Notes: generated by a model not told the origin, from the sequence alone. A stretch of DNA of 64,000 nt from Enterobacter mori (GCF_025244905.1 NZ_CP104285.1:3968001-4032000); one strand, 5' to 3'. Shown: positions 21,757 to 31,060, counted from the stretch's first letter. Made by a program: numbers and translations.

Positions 21757-21782
21757 AATGATATTTATTTTCATTATCATTT
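21757..21782 (+). promoter_or_regulatory. Fur box upstream of the YncE-like/TonB-receptor operon
   Basis: AATGATATTTATTTTCATTA followed by TCATTT overlaps the GATAATGATAATCATTATC Fur consensus as repeated NAT(A/T)AT/GATAAT-like hexamers. It lies 34-59 nt before the start of the YncE-like gene, where it would cover the promoter. This predicts repression by iron-loaded Fur. Confidence 0.75.
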
Positions 21783-21815
21783 TTCTTTTCGTAAACTACT
21801 GTAAAGAAAAATTAC

Positions 21816-22865
21816 ATGAATTTCAGAACATTAAAAAATCAATCCCTCTGTGCGCTCGCGATTTCCCTGGCCCTTCACGCGGGGTCCGTTTTGGCAAAGG
21901 ACTTCACGGAAGATCAGTTTACCTCTCAGTCGCTGGGCCACGGCGTTTACGAAATGGCCTATGACGCTGGACAAAAAGCAGTCTACGCGGCCTCTGCCCC
22001 CTCTTTCGAGAAAGACAAAACCGCCGGTGAAGTGTTCCAGCTTGCGGCCGATTCACTAAAAGTTGATAAGCGCATTACTACCCAGCGCCGCCCGTTTGCG
22101 GTTTCACTGGATGATGCCAATCATATCCTGTGGTTAGGCAACGCGCTGGATGGCTCAGTAACCCTGCTGGATACCCGCACCAGCAAAGAAGTGAAAACCC
22201 TCCAGCTTGCGGATGTTGAGAATAAAGCACACGTCCGCGAGGTGGTTCTTGATAAGAAACACCACCGCCTGTATGTCTCCGGCATCGGCAGCGAAGGCAA
22301 AGGCGTGCTGTGGGTCGTCGACGCGCAAAAACAGACGTTACTCCTGACCCACAAACAGATGGATCCGGTCGGTTTTGCGGTCGATGAAGCAGGCGACAAA
22401 GTTTACGCTGTGACCGGTAAAGGCGAGCTAATTACCCTGGATGGCAACACCTCTCAGGTTCTTTCCCGCGTGAAGGTTGACCCCGCTGAACCTAAACACT
22501 ACTTCCTGAACATCGCGCTGAACACCGACAAAGGCGTTGGTTTTATTGCGGATACCAACACCCGTGACGTGCTGGTTGTCCAGCTCGACTCCGGCAAAAT
22601 TGTTCATCGCGTTCCAACACCGAACTCTATTGCCGCGGTCTACAACCCTGCGCGCGATGAAGTTTATGCTACCCATCGCAATGCCCGTCAGATAAGCGTT
22701 ATCGATGCCAACACCTACAGCCTGAAACACACCGTCACAACGGCGGCGATGCCGAACAGCATGGTGCTTTCCCCTGACAACAAAACGCTGTTCGTCAGCG
22801 TGAAACAGGATGAAAAGGCCAACAAGGCTGACTATGTGCTCAAACTCGATTTAACCCAATTCTGA
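21816..22865 (+). CDS. YncE-like periplasmic beta-propeller protein
   Basis: A 349-residue secreted protein with a clear signal peptide (cleavage after SVLA, about residue 28), then a seven-bladed YVTN-type beta-propeller with repeats such as AVSLDDANHILWLGN, EVVLDKKHHRLYVSG and MVLSPDNKTLFVSV. E. coli YncE is a similar periplasmic propeller that is iron-regulated and sits beside the TonB receptor gene yncD. Here the TonB receptor follows 10 nt downstream on the same strand behind a Fur box, so a role in metal or siderophore handling is inferred. It could bind DNA or a ligand, as proposed for YncE; the exact function is not known. Confidence 0.85.
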   Translation: MNFRTLKNQSLCALAISLALHAGSVLAKDFTEDQFTSQSLGHGVYEMAYDAGQKAVYAASAPSFEKDKTAGEVFQLAADSLKVDKRITTQRRPFAVSLDDANHILWLGNALDGSVTLLDTRTSKEVKTLQLADVENKAHVREVVLDKKHHRLYVSGIGSEGKGVLWVVDAQKQTLLLTHKQMDPVGFAVDEAGDKVYAVTGKGELITLDGNTSQVLSRVKVDPAEPKHYFLNIALNTDKGVGFIADTNTRDVLVVQLDSGKIVHRVPTPNSIAAVYNPARDEVYATHRNARQISVIDANTYSLKHTVTTAAMPNSMVLSPDNKTLFVSVKQDEKANKADYVLKLDLTQF

Positions 22866-22875
22866 GGAGTGCGAT

Positions 22876-24873
22876 GTGATGAACCAGACACGTATGGCGC
22901 TGGCGATCTCGCTCGCCCTCGCCACCCTTCCTGCGGCGGTTTTCGCCGAGGAAGCTACCCCGGCAGATGAAGATCAGCTTGTCGTCACCGCCACCGGTTT
23001 CGCGCAGGAACGCCGCGAAGCACCGGCCACCATCTCTGTCGTCGGTGAAAAAGAGCTTAACACCCGTTCGAACCAGAACGTGACCGAGGCGCTTCGTGAG
23101 ATGCCCGGTGTATTAGTGGGCAACGGTAACGGAAGCCTGGCAACAGGTGATGTGCAGATGCGCGGCATGGACTCAACCTACACCTCTTACATGGTGAACG
23201 GCATTAAACAGGGTACCCGCGAATCCCGCCCTTACGGGCACCACATCGGCACCGAAGCGGCCTTTTTACCTCCGCTTGCCGCTATCGAGCGCATTGAGGT
23301 GATCCGTGGGCCGATGTCTTCACTGTATGGCTCTGACTCCATTGGCGGCGTGGTGAACGTCATCACCAAAAAAGGCTACAACCTGGATGCATGGACCGGC
23401 GTACTGGAAGATAACTACTTCCTGCAGGAGAAGAGCGAATACGGCAACACCAACCAGACCAATGCTTTCCTGATGGGTCCGATTATTCCCGGCAAACTCG
23501 GGGTGAGCGTGGCGGCGGATTATCTGGACCGTCGCGATGACGACAGCCAGAACGATGAGCGCTTTGTAAAGCACCAGGCCGGGAATCTGGACGCGACCAT
23601 CAACATGTCGCCGACCGATACCCAACTGTGGGATTTAAATGTCGTTAAAGGGCATCAGAAAAAATCACACAACGATAAAGCCTGGGAATGGGATTTTGAC
23701 CGCGATGCTGCGTCGCTTTCTCAGCACGCCTGGTACGGTGACGATTTGCTGGAAGCAAAGAACTTCGTCAGCTACGAGAACGCCAAAACCGAATATCGCG
23801 TTCCGGGGATGAGCTCGCAGTTCATCAAACAGCGTAACTACGAGGCCAATAGCGCGAATACCTTTACGCTTGGCGATCACAAGCTGACGCTGGGGATTAA
23901 CTTCACCCGCAACGAGCTGGACGACACCTTCGGTATTGCAGACAAAGAAGTGCCGGGCGTCACGCCAGTCAGCAAAATCACGCGTAACGGCTGGGCCGTC
24001 TTCGCCGAAGACGCCTGGATAATGGTGCCTGACTTCACCCTCACTACCTCAGCGCGTCTCGATCACGACAGCTATTTTGGCTACCACGTAACGCCAAAAC
24101 TCTACGGTAACTGGACGATTGATGAAAGCTGGGCGCTGAAAGGTGGCGTCTCCGCGGGCTATAAAAAACCGGATCTGCGCCAGAACAACGAAGGCTTCAC
24201 CAGCGTTTACGGTTCGTATCCGTATTCCTATATTGGCATCGGTAACAACGACCTGAAGCCGGAACAGAGCGTCAACACCGAACTGGGCGTCTACTGGCAG
24301 GAGGACGCGCTGGCGCTGGATGCCACCGTGTTCTTCACCAAATTTAAAGACAAGATCAGCGACTACACCATCTGTACCGCAACGGCTACGGAGAAGTGTG
24401 TGTACAACGGCTATGAAGCGGAAGAGGTCTCCCAGTACTTCAACGTCAGCGACGCGGAAATTTATGGTCTGGAGCTGAACGGTGACTGGCAGGTCACGCC
24501 CGCGCTGAAGGCTAACGCAAACTACACCTATACGCACAGCGAGCAAAAGAGCGGTCAGTACAAGGGTGAAGCGCTGAACGAATTCCCGAGCAGCATGGCC
24601 AACCTCTCCCTGACGTGGAACGCGCTTAACGACCTTGAACTGTGGACCAAAGCCAGCTGGCGCAGCAACACGCCGAGCACCGGGAAATCGACATCCACAG
24701 AGGCCTATGCGCTGGTCGATTTAGGCGCACGCTACCATCTCAACAAGCGCATCACGCTGATGGCGGGGGTCTACAACCTGTTCGACGTGAACCCGATCTA
24801 CAAAACGTCCTATAACCAGTCTTCCCTGCTGGAAGGACGCCGCTACAACATGGGCGCGCGCTTCGAGTTCTGA
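22876..24873 (+). CDS. TonB-dependent outer-membrane receptor
   Basis: A 665-residue gated porin of the siderophore/colicin receptor class. It has a signal peptide ending in VFA (about residue 24), a TonB box-like DQLVVTAT near 34-41, and a plug domain with VTEALREMPGVLV, MRGMDSTYTSYMVNG and RIEVIRGPMSSLYGSDSIGGVVNVIT. A 22-strand barrel follows, ending in the aromatic signature GARFEF. It resembles CirA/FepA-type receptors; the ligand cannot be named. It is cotranscribed with the YncE-like gene under the Fur box. GTGATG at the start leaves ATG 22879 as an alternative to 22876. Confidence 0.9.
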   Translation: MMNQTRMALAISLALATLPAAVFAEEATPADEDQLVVTATGFAQERREAPATISVVGEKELNTRSNQNVTEALREMPGVLVGNGNGSLATGDVQMRGMDSTYTSYMVNGIKQGTRESRPYGHHIGTEAAFLPPLAAIERIEVIRGPMSSLYGSDSIGGVVNVITKKGYNLDAWTGVLEDNYFLQEKSEYGNTNQTNAFLMGPIIPGKLGVSVAADYLDRRDDDSQNDERFVKHQAGNLDATINMSPTDTQLWDLNVVKGHQKKSHNDKAWEWDFDRDAASLSQHAWYGDDLLEAKNFVSYENAKTEYRVPGMSSQFIKQRNYEANSANTFTLGDHKLTLGINFTRNELDDTFGIADKEVPGVTPVSKITRNGWAVFAEDAWIMVPDFTLTTSARLDHDSYFGYHVTPKLYGNWTIDESWALKGGVSAGYKKPDLRQNNEGFTSVYGSYPYSYIGIGNNDLKPEQSVNTELGVYWQEDALALDATVFFTKFKDKISDYTICTATATEKCVYNGYEAEEVSQYFNVSDAEIYGLELNGDWQVTPALKANANYTYTHSEQKSGQYKGEALNEFPSSMANLSLTWNALNDLELWTKASWRSNTPSTGKSTSTEAYALVDLGARYHLNKRITLMAGVYNLFDVNPIYKTSYNQSSLLEGRRYNMGARFEF

Positions 24874-24879
24874 CAGTGA

Positions 24880-24902
24880 TGCCGGAGCCTCTGGCTCCGG
24901 CA
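24880..24902. repeat. Inverted repeat between the TonB receptor gene and mug
   Basis: A perfect TGCCGGAGC / GCTCCGGCA stem lies between the two converging genes. There is no U run on either strand, so it may stabilise or weakly end both transcripts. Confidence 0.55.
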
Positions 24903-24903
24903 G

Positions 24904-25410
24904 CTACAGCCCGCGCACCATCAGCGCCTCATCCAGTTCGCGATATGCTTCAACCAGCTTATCCAGCGTTGCCCTGTTCAACCCGCTTGGGTTTGGCAGC
25001 ACCCACACCTGCGTTACACCGATGCTAATGCTCTGTTTACCCCACTGCGCCCCGCGCTGGCTGAATGCCTGCTCGTAAGCCTGCTTGCCGAGGATAGCCA
25101 GCGCAGCGGGCTGATAATCCTCTATCTTCTTGACCAGTTCCCGCCCGCCGCTGCGTAATTCATGCAGATTGACCTCGGTTGCCTGCACCGTAGGACGCTC
25201 GACCAGCATGGTGATCCCACAGCGCGTATCCAGCAGGTGTTGCTCCTCTTCTGGCTTGAGTAGCCTGTCGGTAAAACCTGCCTGATAGATCACCTTCCAG
25301 AAGCGATTTCCCGGATGAGCGAAGTGAAAACCGATGTGCGCCGAGGATTTGCCCGGGTTAATACCGCAAAACACCACCCGCAGGCCAGGGGCCAGAATGT
25401 CGTTGATCAT
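24904..25410 (-). CDS. mug: G/U (G/T) mismatch-specific DNA glycosylase
   Basis: Removes uracil and 3,N4-ethenocytosine opposite G. The 168-residue protein equals E. coli Mug in length and carries [10 protein letters not shown] near residues 13-22 (catalytic Asn) and LPNPSGLNR near 138-146. The start was set at ATG 25410 ([14 protein letters not shown]), not the in-frame codon 12 nt upstream. It precedes the ileX tRNA gene as in E. coli. Confidence 0.97.
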   Translation of the reverse strand: MINDILAPGLRVVFCGINPGKSSAHIGFHFAHPGNRFWKVIYQAGFTDRLLKPEEEQHLLDTRCGITMLVERPTVQATEVNLHELRSGGRELVKKIEDYQPAALAILGKQAYEQAFSQRGAQWGKQSISIGVTQVWVLPNPSGLNRATLDKLVEAYRELDEALMVRGL

Positions 25411-25534
25411 CGTTACTCCCACTGATACATCGTTATGGAAGTATAAAGGATTGATTATGCATTGTTTATAAAAACAGCAGGCAGGAGTGAATGGCTGGAT
25501 TGCTGCGGGGAGTTACTTTATAATTCACCGCCAC

Positions 25535-25610
25535 GGCCCCTTAGCTCAGTGGTTAGAGCAGGCGACTCATAATCGCTTGGTCGCTGGTTCAAGTCCAGCA
25601 GGGGCCACCA
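25535..25610 (+). tRNA. ileX: tRNA-Ile (anticodon CAT, lysidine type), phage attachment site
   Basis: The 76-nt cloverleaf has a GGCCCCT/AGGGGCC acceptor stem, D loop CTCAGTGGTTAGAG, anticodon CAT at 25568-25570, the T arm GCTGGTTCAAGTCCAGC, and an encoded CCA. It matches the enteric ileX tRNA, which reads AUA after C34 is changed to lysidine. Mug lies upstream as in E. coli. The 3' part from 25564 is supplied by the prophage, which keeps the gene whole. Confidence 0.97.
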
Positions 25611-25616
25611 AATTTT
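25564..25616 (+). mobile_element. attL: left core repeat of the prophage
   Basis: The 53-nt sequence from GACTCATAATCGC through the tRNA 3' end to CCAAATTTT is repeated exactly at 60328-60380. The two copies bound all phage genes, and the integrase gene lies near the other copy. The core begins in the anticodon stem, as for many tyrosine integrases that use tRNA genes. Confidence 0.95.
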
Positions 25617-25636
25617 CGCTTTAGAATCATATAATT

Positions 25637-25662
25637 AAGCCACTCTCGCGAGTGGCTTTTTT
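25637..25662 (+). terminator. Terminator of ileX on the phage side of attL
   Basis: The AAGCCACTC / GAGTGGCTT stem with a TCGC loop is followed by six T. A near copy lies beyond attR at 60401-60426 (loop TAGC), which is presumably the original host terminator. Confidence 0.9.
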
Positions 25663-25746
25663 GTTTATAGTTTCATCATTGGCAGCAAAATGGCAGCAGG
25701 GAATAAGCTGCCACCAATAAAAAACCCGCCGAAGCGGGTTAGTTTG

Positions 25747-25965
25747 TCAAAAATTCATGTGTCCCTGACCACTGTTTAAAGGGTGCGGAGGCACATGATC
25801 GACCTGTCCGGGTGTTACGATAAAGCGCACTACGGTTTCATGAGTAACAAAAGTGGTTCCACAGTTTATGTTTTGGCACTGGCAATAACGCTCTTTCGTA
25901 TTATCTGATACACGAAAGCTACTGCGAGTATGTGCCGCGTGTCCGCATTTCGGACAATTCATCAT
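25747..25965 (-). CDS. ogr: Late gene transcription activator Ogr/Delta
   Basis: Zinc-finger activator of the phage late promoters through the RNA polymerase alpha subunit. With the start at 25965 (MMNCPKCGHAAHTRS) it has 72 residues, the length of P2 Ogr. It shows the C-x2-C...C-x4-C zinc site (CPKC near residues 4-7 and CQNINC near 29-34) and ERYCQCQNINCGTTFVT. Its position next to D and attL is that of P2 ogr. Three TGT-N12-ACA sites that it should recognise are present in this prophage. Confidence 0.95.
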   Translation of the reverse strand: MMNCPKCGHAAHTRSSFRVSDNTKERYCQCQNINCGTTFVTHETVVRFIVTPGQVDHVPPHPLNSGQGHMNF

Positions 25966-26034
25966 AACCGTTTCTCCCCAAGTCATTACACGCAATCCCA
26001 TAATGATACACGAACATCCATTTTGTGAACATTA

Positions 26035-27135
26035 TCATTCCATTTCTAAATCATCTATCTTTACCTCAAGCTCCAGAGTCGTAGTGAAACCATTATCTGC
26101 ATTGACACTATGCGTCAGGGTGGTAATGGTCCATTCGGCATCATCAATGGGCTGTTTAAAGCCGCTCACCTTCACCGGCATTTCGGTATACAGATCAGCC
26201 CTTCCCTCTGCGAGCTGCAGGGAGAATGTTGCCACCCCGCGCTGCAGGCGCTCCCACTGCATCTTTGCCGCTCGCTCTGCATTGCTGCGGTTTGCATAAG
26301 TTCTGTTGAGTACCAGCACGTTTTCATCCGTTCCAACCAGGTAATCTCCCTGTTTTGCTTCCGGCTCCTTTGCCGCAGTGGTTTTTTTTCGACGGCGCCT
26401 AACCTTTGCAGTCTCTTTTTTCTTTGGCTCACGTGTATGGAGCCAGCTGGCAATTACCCCCGTATAGGCATCGCGATCAGCCAGAGTAAAACGATGACCG
26501 TCACCGGCCTGGCGGGTTATGGTGATAACCGGCAGCGGCTTACCGCTTGCCGTTCTGCCCTGCCCCTGGCGGATAAACAACAGATTGCCGTCCTTAACTG
26601 AGGCTATCGCCCCATACTGCCGCGCCAGCTTCATCAAAAAGCTGGCGTCGCTTTCATTAGTCTGGTCAAGATGATCGACAGGCTTGTCCAACAGGTCCTT
26701 TCCCAGCGCCATCTTTAATTTATGCCTGCCCGCGATTTCCTTCACAACTTCGCCCACCGTTGTCTGGTGCCAGGACTTTTCACGCCGCGTATTCAGGGTT
26801 TCACGGAAATCGGCACTACGCGCGCGGATTGTGAGACGGTCAGGCGCGCCGCTGTGCTCAATCTCATCGACAGTAAACGCCCCTTTCGGAAAAAGCGGCT
26901 GACCTTTCCACCCCAGCGCAAACTGAATAATGGCCCCCCGACGCGGCAGAACGATTAGCCCGTCCGAGTCGTCCAGTTCCAGATCAAGCTGGTCCGCTTC
27001 AAAGCCCCGGTTATCCGTCAGCGTCAGACTCATCAGGCGCGCATCCAGCACGGTAGTCACATCTTTACCTTCAATGATGATACTGAAACCGGGAGTTTTG
27101 CTGTTCAGGTTCAGGAGATCAGAGCTGAAATTCAC
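26035..27135 (-). CDS. D: Tail protein GpD (late control D, tail tip/spike hub)
   Basis: A 366-residue protein of the phage late control D family, a structural relative of the T4 gp27 / VgrG hub at the tail tip. Landmarks are GFSIIIEGKDVTTVLDARL near the N terminus, the WHQTTVGEVVKEIAGRH segment near 135 and the QTNESDASFLMKLARQYG motif near residue 174. A basic KKKETAKVRRRRKK loop near residue 263 is unusual. It overlaps U by 4 nt (ATGA) and ends the tail operon. Confidence 0.95.
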   Translation of the reverse strand: MNFSSDLLNLNSKTPGFSIIIEGKDVTTVLDARLMSLTLTDNRGFEADQLDLELDDSDGLIVLPRRGAIIQFALGWKGQPLFPKGAFTVDEIEHSGAPDRLTIRARSADFRETLNTRREKSWHQTTVGEVVKEIAGRHKLKMALGKDLLDKPVDHLDQTNESDASFLMKLARQYGAIASVKDGNLLFIRQGQGRTASGKPLPVITITRQAGDGHRFTLADRDAYTGVIASWLHTREPKKKETAKVRRRRKKTTAAKEPEAKQGDYLVGTDENVLVLNRTYANRSNAERAAKMQWERLQRGVATFSLQLAEGRADLYTEMPVKVSGFKQPIDDAEWTITTLTHSVNADNGFTTTLELEVKIDDLEME

Positions 27136-27617
27136 TGCAGTAACCCTCCAACCGTATTTTTCATATTGCCTATCGCAGAGGTGGCAGATTCCTGCAAATT
27201 ACTGAGCTGGTCGCTGAGGCTGCCGAACATATCAGACAGCGACTCATCCACCCGTTTCAGGCTTAGCGAAAATTCGATGCGCCGGGGCATACCGCTCTCA
27301 AAAAATTCTGTTTTTGTCTGGCTCAGACTCTCGATCACAAACATGCCGTAAATCGTCCCGCTCCCCTCAATCAGAGGCCAGGCTTTTCCCAGCTCCGCCA
27401 TCTGCTCCAGCGCCAGCAAAGACAACCTGCCGCCGGTAATCTCCGGCAGCAGGACGCCGGACAGCGTAAGCGAATCGTTATCCGGTCCAAGAAACTGCGT
27501 TGACGGGCGCCGGTTAACCCGGCTGTTGGCTGCGTGCCGCCAGCTGCGCTGATACTGCAGCTCCTGATAGGGCACTGTTCGCAGCATGAATACGTACAAC
27601 CCCAGCACCATCATCAT
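27132..27617 (-). CDS. U: Tail protein GpU (tail terminator-like)
   Basis: A 161-residue homologue of P2 GpU (159 residues), with LGLYVFMLRTVPYQE at the start and TLSGVLLPEITGGR, AWPLIEGSGTIYGMFVI and RRIEFSLSLKRVDESL through the chain. The first of three consecutive ATG codons overlaps the T stop codon as TAATG, so translation is coupled to the tape measure gene. Any of the three ATGs could be the real start. Confidence 0.93.
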   Translation of the reverse strand: MMMVLGLYVFMLRTVPYQELQYQRSWRHAANSRVNRRPSTQFLGPDNDSLTLSGVLLPEITGGRLSLLALEQMAELGKAWPLIEGSGTIYGMFVIESLSQTKTEFFESGMPRRIEFSLSLKRVDESLSDMFGSLSDQLSNLQESATSAIGNMKNTVGGLLQ

Positions 27618-30600
27618 TATTCGTAACCCCCTCGATCACTGAAATTACTGCGTGTTTTTGCCCTGGCCCTGCGCTCACGCTCATCAAGCTGCCGGGCCAC
27701 CTCGCGGGCGATATCCTGCGCGCTTTGCCCTGGCTGCGCGACAATATGAATTGGCGCGCTTATCTCGTACTTAATTACCTGCGGCTGTCTCTCTTCCTTC
27801 GGCGACGGCGCCGGTTGCGTCCTGACAGGCACACTGTACGGATGAAGTGGTGCGGCTTCTGCCGGGGCAGCCGCCAGGCCCATTACGCCAGCGACCACGG
27901 AAGCGAACACCTTCTGGCGCATAGCCATCGGGTCAACCCTGTTATCCGTGATTTCCGTAATGGCCGGTGCTGGCATGACGGCAGCAGCGATATCAGCCAG
28001 CTCCGCAGCACGATCCCGACCAGGAAGTTTTACCGGGGCGTTAACAATCTCAGGAGGCAGTATTAACCTGCTTTCAGGCCGTTGATCCGGGCTGGCTGTT
28101 ACATCACGAACGGGGCTTACTGTTGCCGCCAGTTTCACCAGTTCAGTAGTGCGATTGATTACCGGAATATTTGCCGGACCGTTCACACTATCAGGCGGCA
28201 GAACTATCCCGCGTTCAGGACGTTGTTTAGCGCTGGCCGGTTCCGTCCGGGAAGGATTGAGCGTTGCCGCCACCCTCGCCAGATCAGCAGTCCGTTTCCT
28301 GCCGGTGACATTGGCGGGTCCGTTAACAATCTCTGGGCCATTCTCACCCACGATGCCGAACTGGCCGCGCGGAATGGTACCGCCACTGTCGTACATTCCA
28401 GCAAAACCCATCGTCGGGAATCCGCCAGGCGGCAGCACCACTTTACCGTCTCTGTTGACCGTAGCTGGCTGCTGCCGCGTGACCTGTTCAGGAAGCTTCG
28501 CTTTGGCCGCCTCCTTGCTGACAATGCCGAGTTTTTCAAGCAGCCAGGACACGCCCGATTTAAGCGAATCCAGCGGGTGCATGACCATGTTCAGCCCTGC
28601 CGCCAGCGCTTCGCCAAACTGCCGCCCCATCGACGCCGCGCTTTGCAGTTCTGCAGAGGTGGATTTAACCGGCGTCAGCAGATCAGTAAACCAGCCCCAC
28701 AACGCCTGGACCTTGTCACCTATCCACTGGAAAACAGGCTGCAGTGGCTCAAACGCCGCACTGATAGGCGCAGCTGCAGCTTTGAATCCTTCAACCACTC
28801 CACCTAAAAATGCGCTTATCGGCTGCCAGTATTTCCAGACAACCAGCGCCACGCCAGCCAGCGCCGCCACGACCAGACCTATCGGACTAAGCAGGGCGCC
28901 CAGCAATCCAGAAATCCCGTACAGCGCAACGCGAAGGAGAGCCAGCGGGCCGGACGCCAGAAAACGAAGCACGCCACCGGCTGCGGATAATCCCCCGCGC
29001 AACGCGGCCAGAGGATTCATTACCATGCCGATAATGTTGCGAATACCAGACATTCCGCCGCGAAGGACAGCAAGCGGCGCACCGGCCAGCGCTTTCAGCG
29101 CATTGCCAGCCAGCCCGGCAGAACGGCGCAGGGAGTTAAGGGGAGACGTCAGCAATCCGGCGCTGCTGCCGGATGCCGCCAGGCCACGGCGCAACAGGGA
29201 AAGCGGCGCATTTGCCAGCCAGGACAGCGCACCGCCGGTGCGGGTCACTGCAGACATAACGGATGGGAGTGTTTTTACACCGAGCACGGACAGGCCTAAA
29301 CGGATCACCGCCAGCGGCCCCAGCACGGCAGCCACGGCCACCGCCAGCGTGCCGAGTACAACGGTTATCGCAGCAGTGGCAGCCGCCACTTTCATCATCG
29401 TGCCCGCCAGCTGCGGGTTAGCCTCAACCCATCGACGCAGTGCCCCGGTAACGCTTTTGACGTACCCCATGATATCCATCAGCGGCTGGCGCAGGGTTTC
29501 ACCCAGGCTACTGAAAGCGTTCTGCGCGCCCGTTTTAACAAGCAACCACTGCGCGGAAAGTGAATCCTTATTGATATCGGATTCTTTCTGCATGGAGCCG
29601 TTAGCCTCAGTGCCTGAGGTAAGTTTCAGCTGTCGCTGCAGCTCCGGCAGGTTATTTGCCAGCTTCGCCGCATCGTCGCCAAACTCCTTGCCAAATATCA
29701 TCGTCATGGCGGACAGGCGCTTGTCCTGCGGCAGTTTGTTAACCTTCTCCAGCACACGCTGAATGGTCCCCATTGCGTCCTTTGTCATCTGCTTTTCAAT
29801 CTCTTCTGGATTGAGTTTCAGCAGATCCATACCTTCCATGAACCGCTTGCTCTGCATGGTGGCAATCGACAGTTCGCGCACCATCGCATTTGATGCGCTG
29901 GCGGCAATTTCAGGCGCGGCGCCCAGAGACAGGAAGGTGGAACCCAGCGCGGCCGCCTTGCGGAAATCAAGCCGGTCAGCCACGCCGCCCATGCGCTGCA
30001 GCACATTGATGATATCGCCGCCCTTAGACATGGCGTTATCGTCCAGGTAGTTCAGGGCATCGCCAAGCTGTTCAATATTGCGGGTCGGCACTTTATAGAG
30101 CTGCGCGATTTTCCCCAGCCCCTCCGCCAGCTCATCAGCGGGCAGCTCGAATGCCGTTGCGGCCTTTGCTGCAGTGGATGCAAAGGCCAGCAGGTCACGC
30201 TTCTGGTCTTCGTAAGAATCGTTCTGGTTTGTCACGCCCATGCGGGCGCCACCTTCAACCAGCGCGGCATAGTCGATGGCGCCATTCTCCATCGGCAGCT
30301 GTTCACTGGCGGCCTTGATGGCATCCTGCATGTCATAAAACTGCTTTGTGCGGTTGCCGTTGTCGTCCCGCAGCCCGTTAACCTGCTTTGCCACGCCTTT
30401 CATCGCATCTTCCATGCTGGCATAGCTTTTAACGGCAGCCATCACCGGCGCACCCATCGCCAGCCCGGCGGCAGTAGTCGTTGCTCCGGCGCCCGCAATA
30501 CGATCCCGCACCTCAAGGCGCCGCGAATACTGATCGCGGACGGCGTTCATACGGGCCTGCTGCTCGCCCAGGCGTTTAAGGGATTTCTGCTGTCGGTCCA

Positions 30601-31060
30601 GCGCCTGCCGGGTTTCGTCGGCATTCTGCCGCAGCTCCCGCTGCGCACTGCTCAGCTTTTTGGTGTCCAGCCCGGCCTCATTGAGCGCAAGACGCTGACG
30701 CTGCACCGACTGACGCAGGCCGTTGTATTTGCTCTGCAGCTCGTTAACGCGGTTTTTTGCCTGCTCAAGCAGACGCGCCTGCGCCGCCGTCGGGCGGTTA
30801 GTTGCCGAGAACTGCGTGGCAAGCTTCGCCGCTTCTTCGCGTGCGGCTTTAAGACTGTTGCCAGTGACGGCCAGCTGCGCGCTTGCCTTGCGGAAACCGT
30901 CAATACGGCCCGCCTGGGCGTCCAGTTCTTTTAATCTTGCGCGGCTTTGCTGAATGGCGGTAGCCAGCTCTTTAGAACTGGCCTGCGCTGATCGGAATGG
31001 GCGGGTGAGTTTATCAACCGCATTTAGAATTACCTGCAAACGCAGGTTAGTGTCACTCAT
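27617..31060 (-). CDS. T: Tail tape measure protein GpT
   Basis: A 1147-residue protein that sets tail length and helps DNA injection. The N-terminal 200 residues are a long coiled coil (RARLKELDAQAGRIDG, many QRQRL repeats). A TP901-type tape measure core lies near 210-500 (GAIDYAALVEGGARMGVT, MGGVADRLDFRKAAALGST). Hydrophobic segments near 545-740 repeat the pattern LRRGLAASGSS / LRGGMSGIRN / LRGGLSAAGG, and the tail is Pro/Arg-rich. It is longer than P2 T (815), so the tail may be longer. The start ATGAGTGAC overlaps the E' stop (GATGAGTGA). Confidence 0.95.
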   Translation of the reverse strand: MSDTNLRLQVILNAVDKLTRPFRSAQASSKELATAIQQSRARLKELDAQAGRIDGFRKASAQLAVTGNSLKAAREEAAKLATQFSATNRPTAAQARLLEQAKNRVNELQSKYNGLRQSVQRQRLALNEAGLDTKKLSSAQRELRQNADETRQALDRQQKSLKRLGEQQARMNAVRDQYSRRLEVRDRIAGAGATTTAAGLAMGAPVMAAVKSYASMEDAMKGVAKQVNGLRDDNGNRTKQFYDMQDAIKAASEQLPMENGAIDYAALVEGGARMGVTNQNDSYEDQKRDLLAFASTAAKAATAFELPADELAEGLGKIAQLYKVPTRNIEQLGDALNYLDDNAMSKGGDIINVLQRMGGVADRLDFRKAAALGSTFLSLGAAPEIAASASNAMVRELSIATMQSKRFMEGMDLLKLNPEEIEKQMTKDAMGTIQRVLEKVNKLPQDKRLSAMTMIFGKEFGDDAAKLANNLPELQRQLKLTSGTEANGSMQKESDINKDSLSAQWLLVKTGAQNAFSSLGETLRQPLMDIMGYVKSVTGALRRWVEANPQLAGTMMKVAAATAAITVVLGTLAVAVAAVLGPLAVIRLGLSVLGVKTLPSVMSAVTRTGGALSWLANAPLSLLRRGLAASGSSAGLLTSPLNSLRRSAGLAGNALKALAGAPLAVLRGGMSGIRNIIGMVMNPLAALRGGLSAAGGVLRFLASGPLALLRVALYGISGLLGALLSPIGLVVAALAGVALVVWKYWQPISAFLGGVVEGFKAAAAPISAAFEPLQPVFQWIGDKVQALWGWFTDLLTPVKSTSAELQSAASMGRQFGEALAAGLNMVMHPLDSLKSGVSWLLEKLGIVSKEAAKAKLPEQVTRQQPATVNRDGKVVLPPGGFPTMGFAGMYDSGGTIPRGQFGIVGENGPEIVNGPANVTGRKRTADLARVAATLNPSRTEPASAKQRPERGIVLPPDSVNGPANIPVINRTTELVKLAATVSPVRDVTASPDQRPESRLILPPEIVNAPVKLPGRDRAAELADIAAAVMPAPAITEITDNRVDPMAMRQKVFASVVAGVMGLAAAPAEAAPLHPYSVPVRTQPAPSPKEERQPQVIKYEISAPIHIVAQPGQSAQDIAREVARQLDERERRARAKTRSNFSDRGGYE

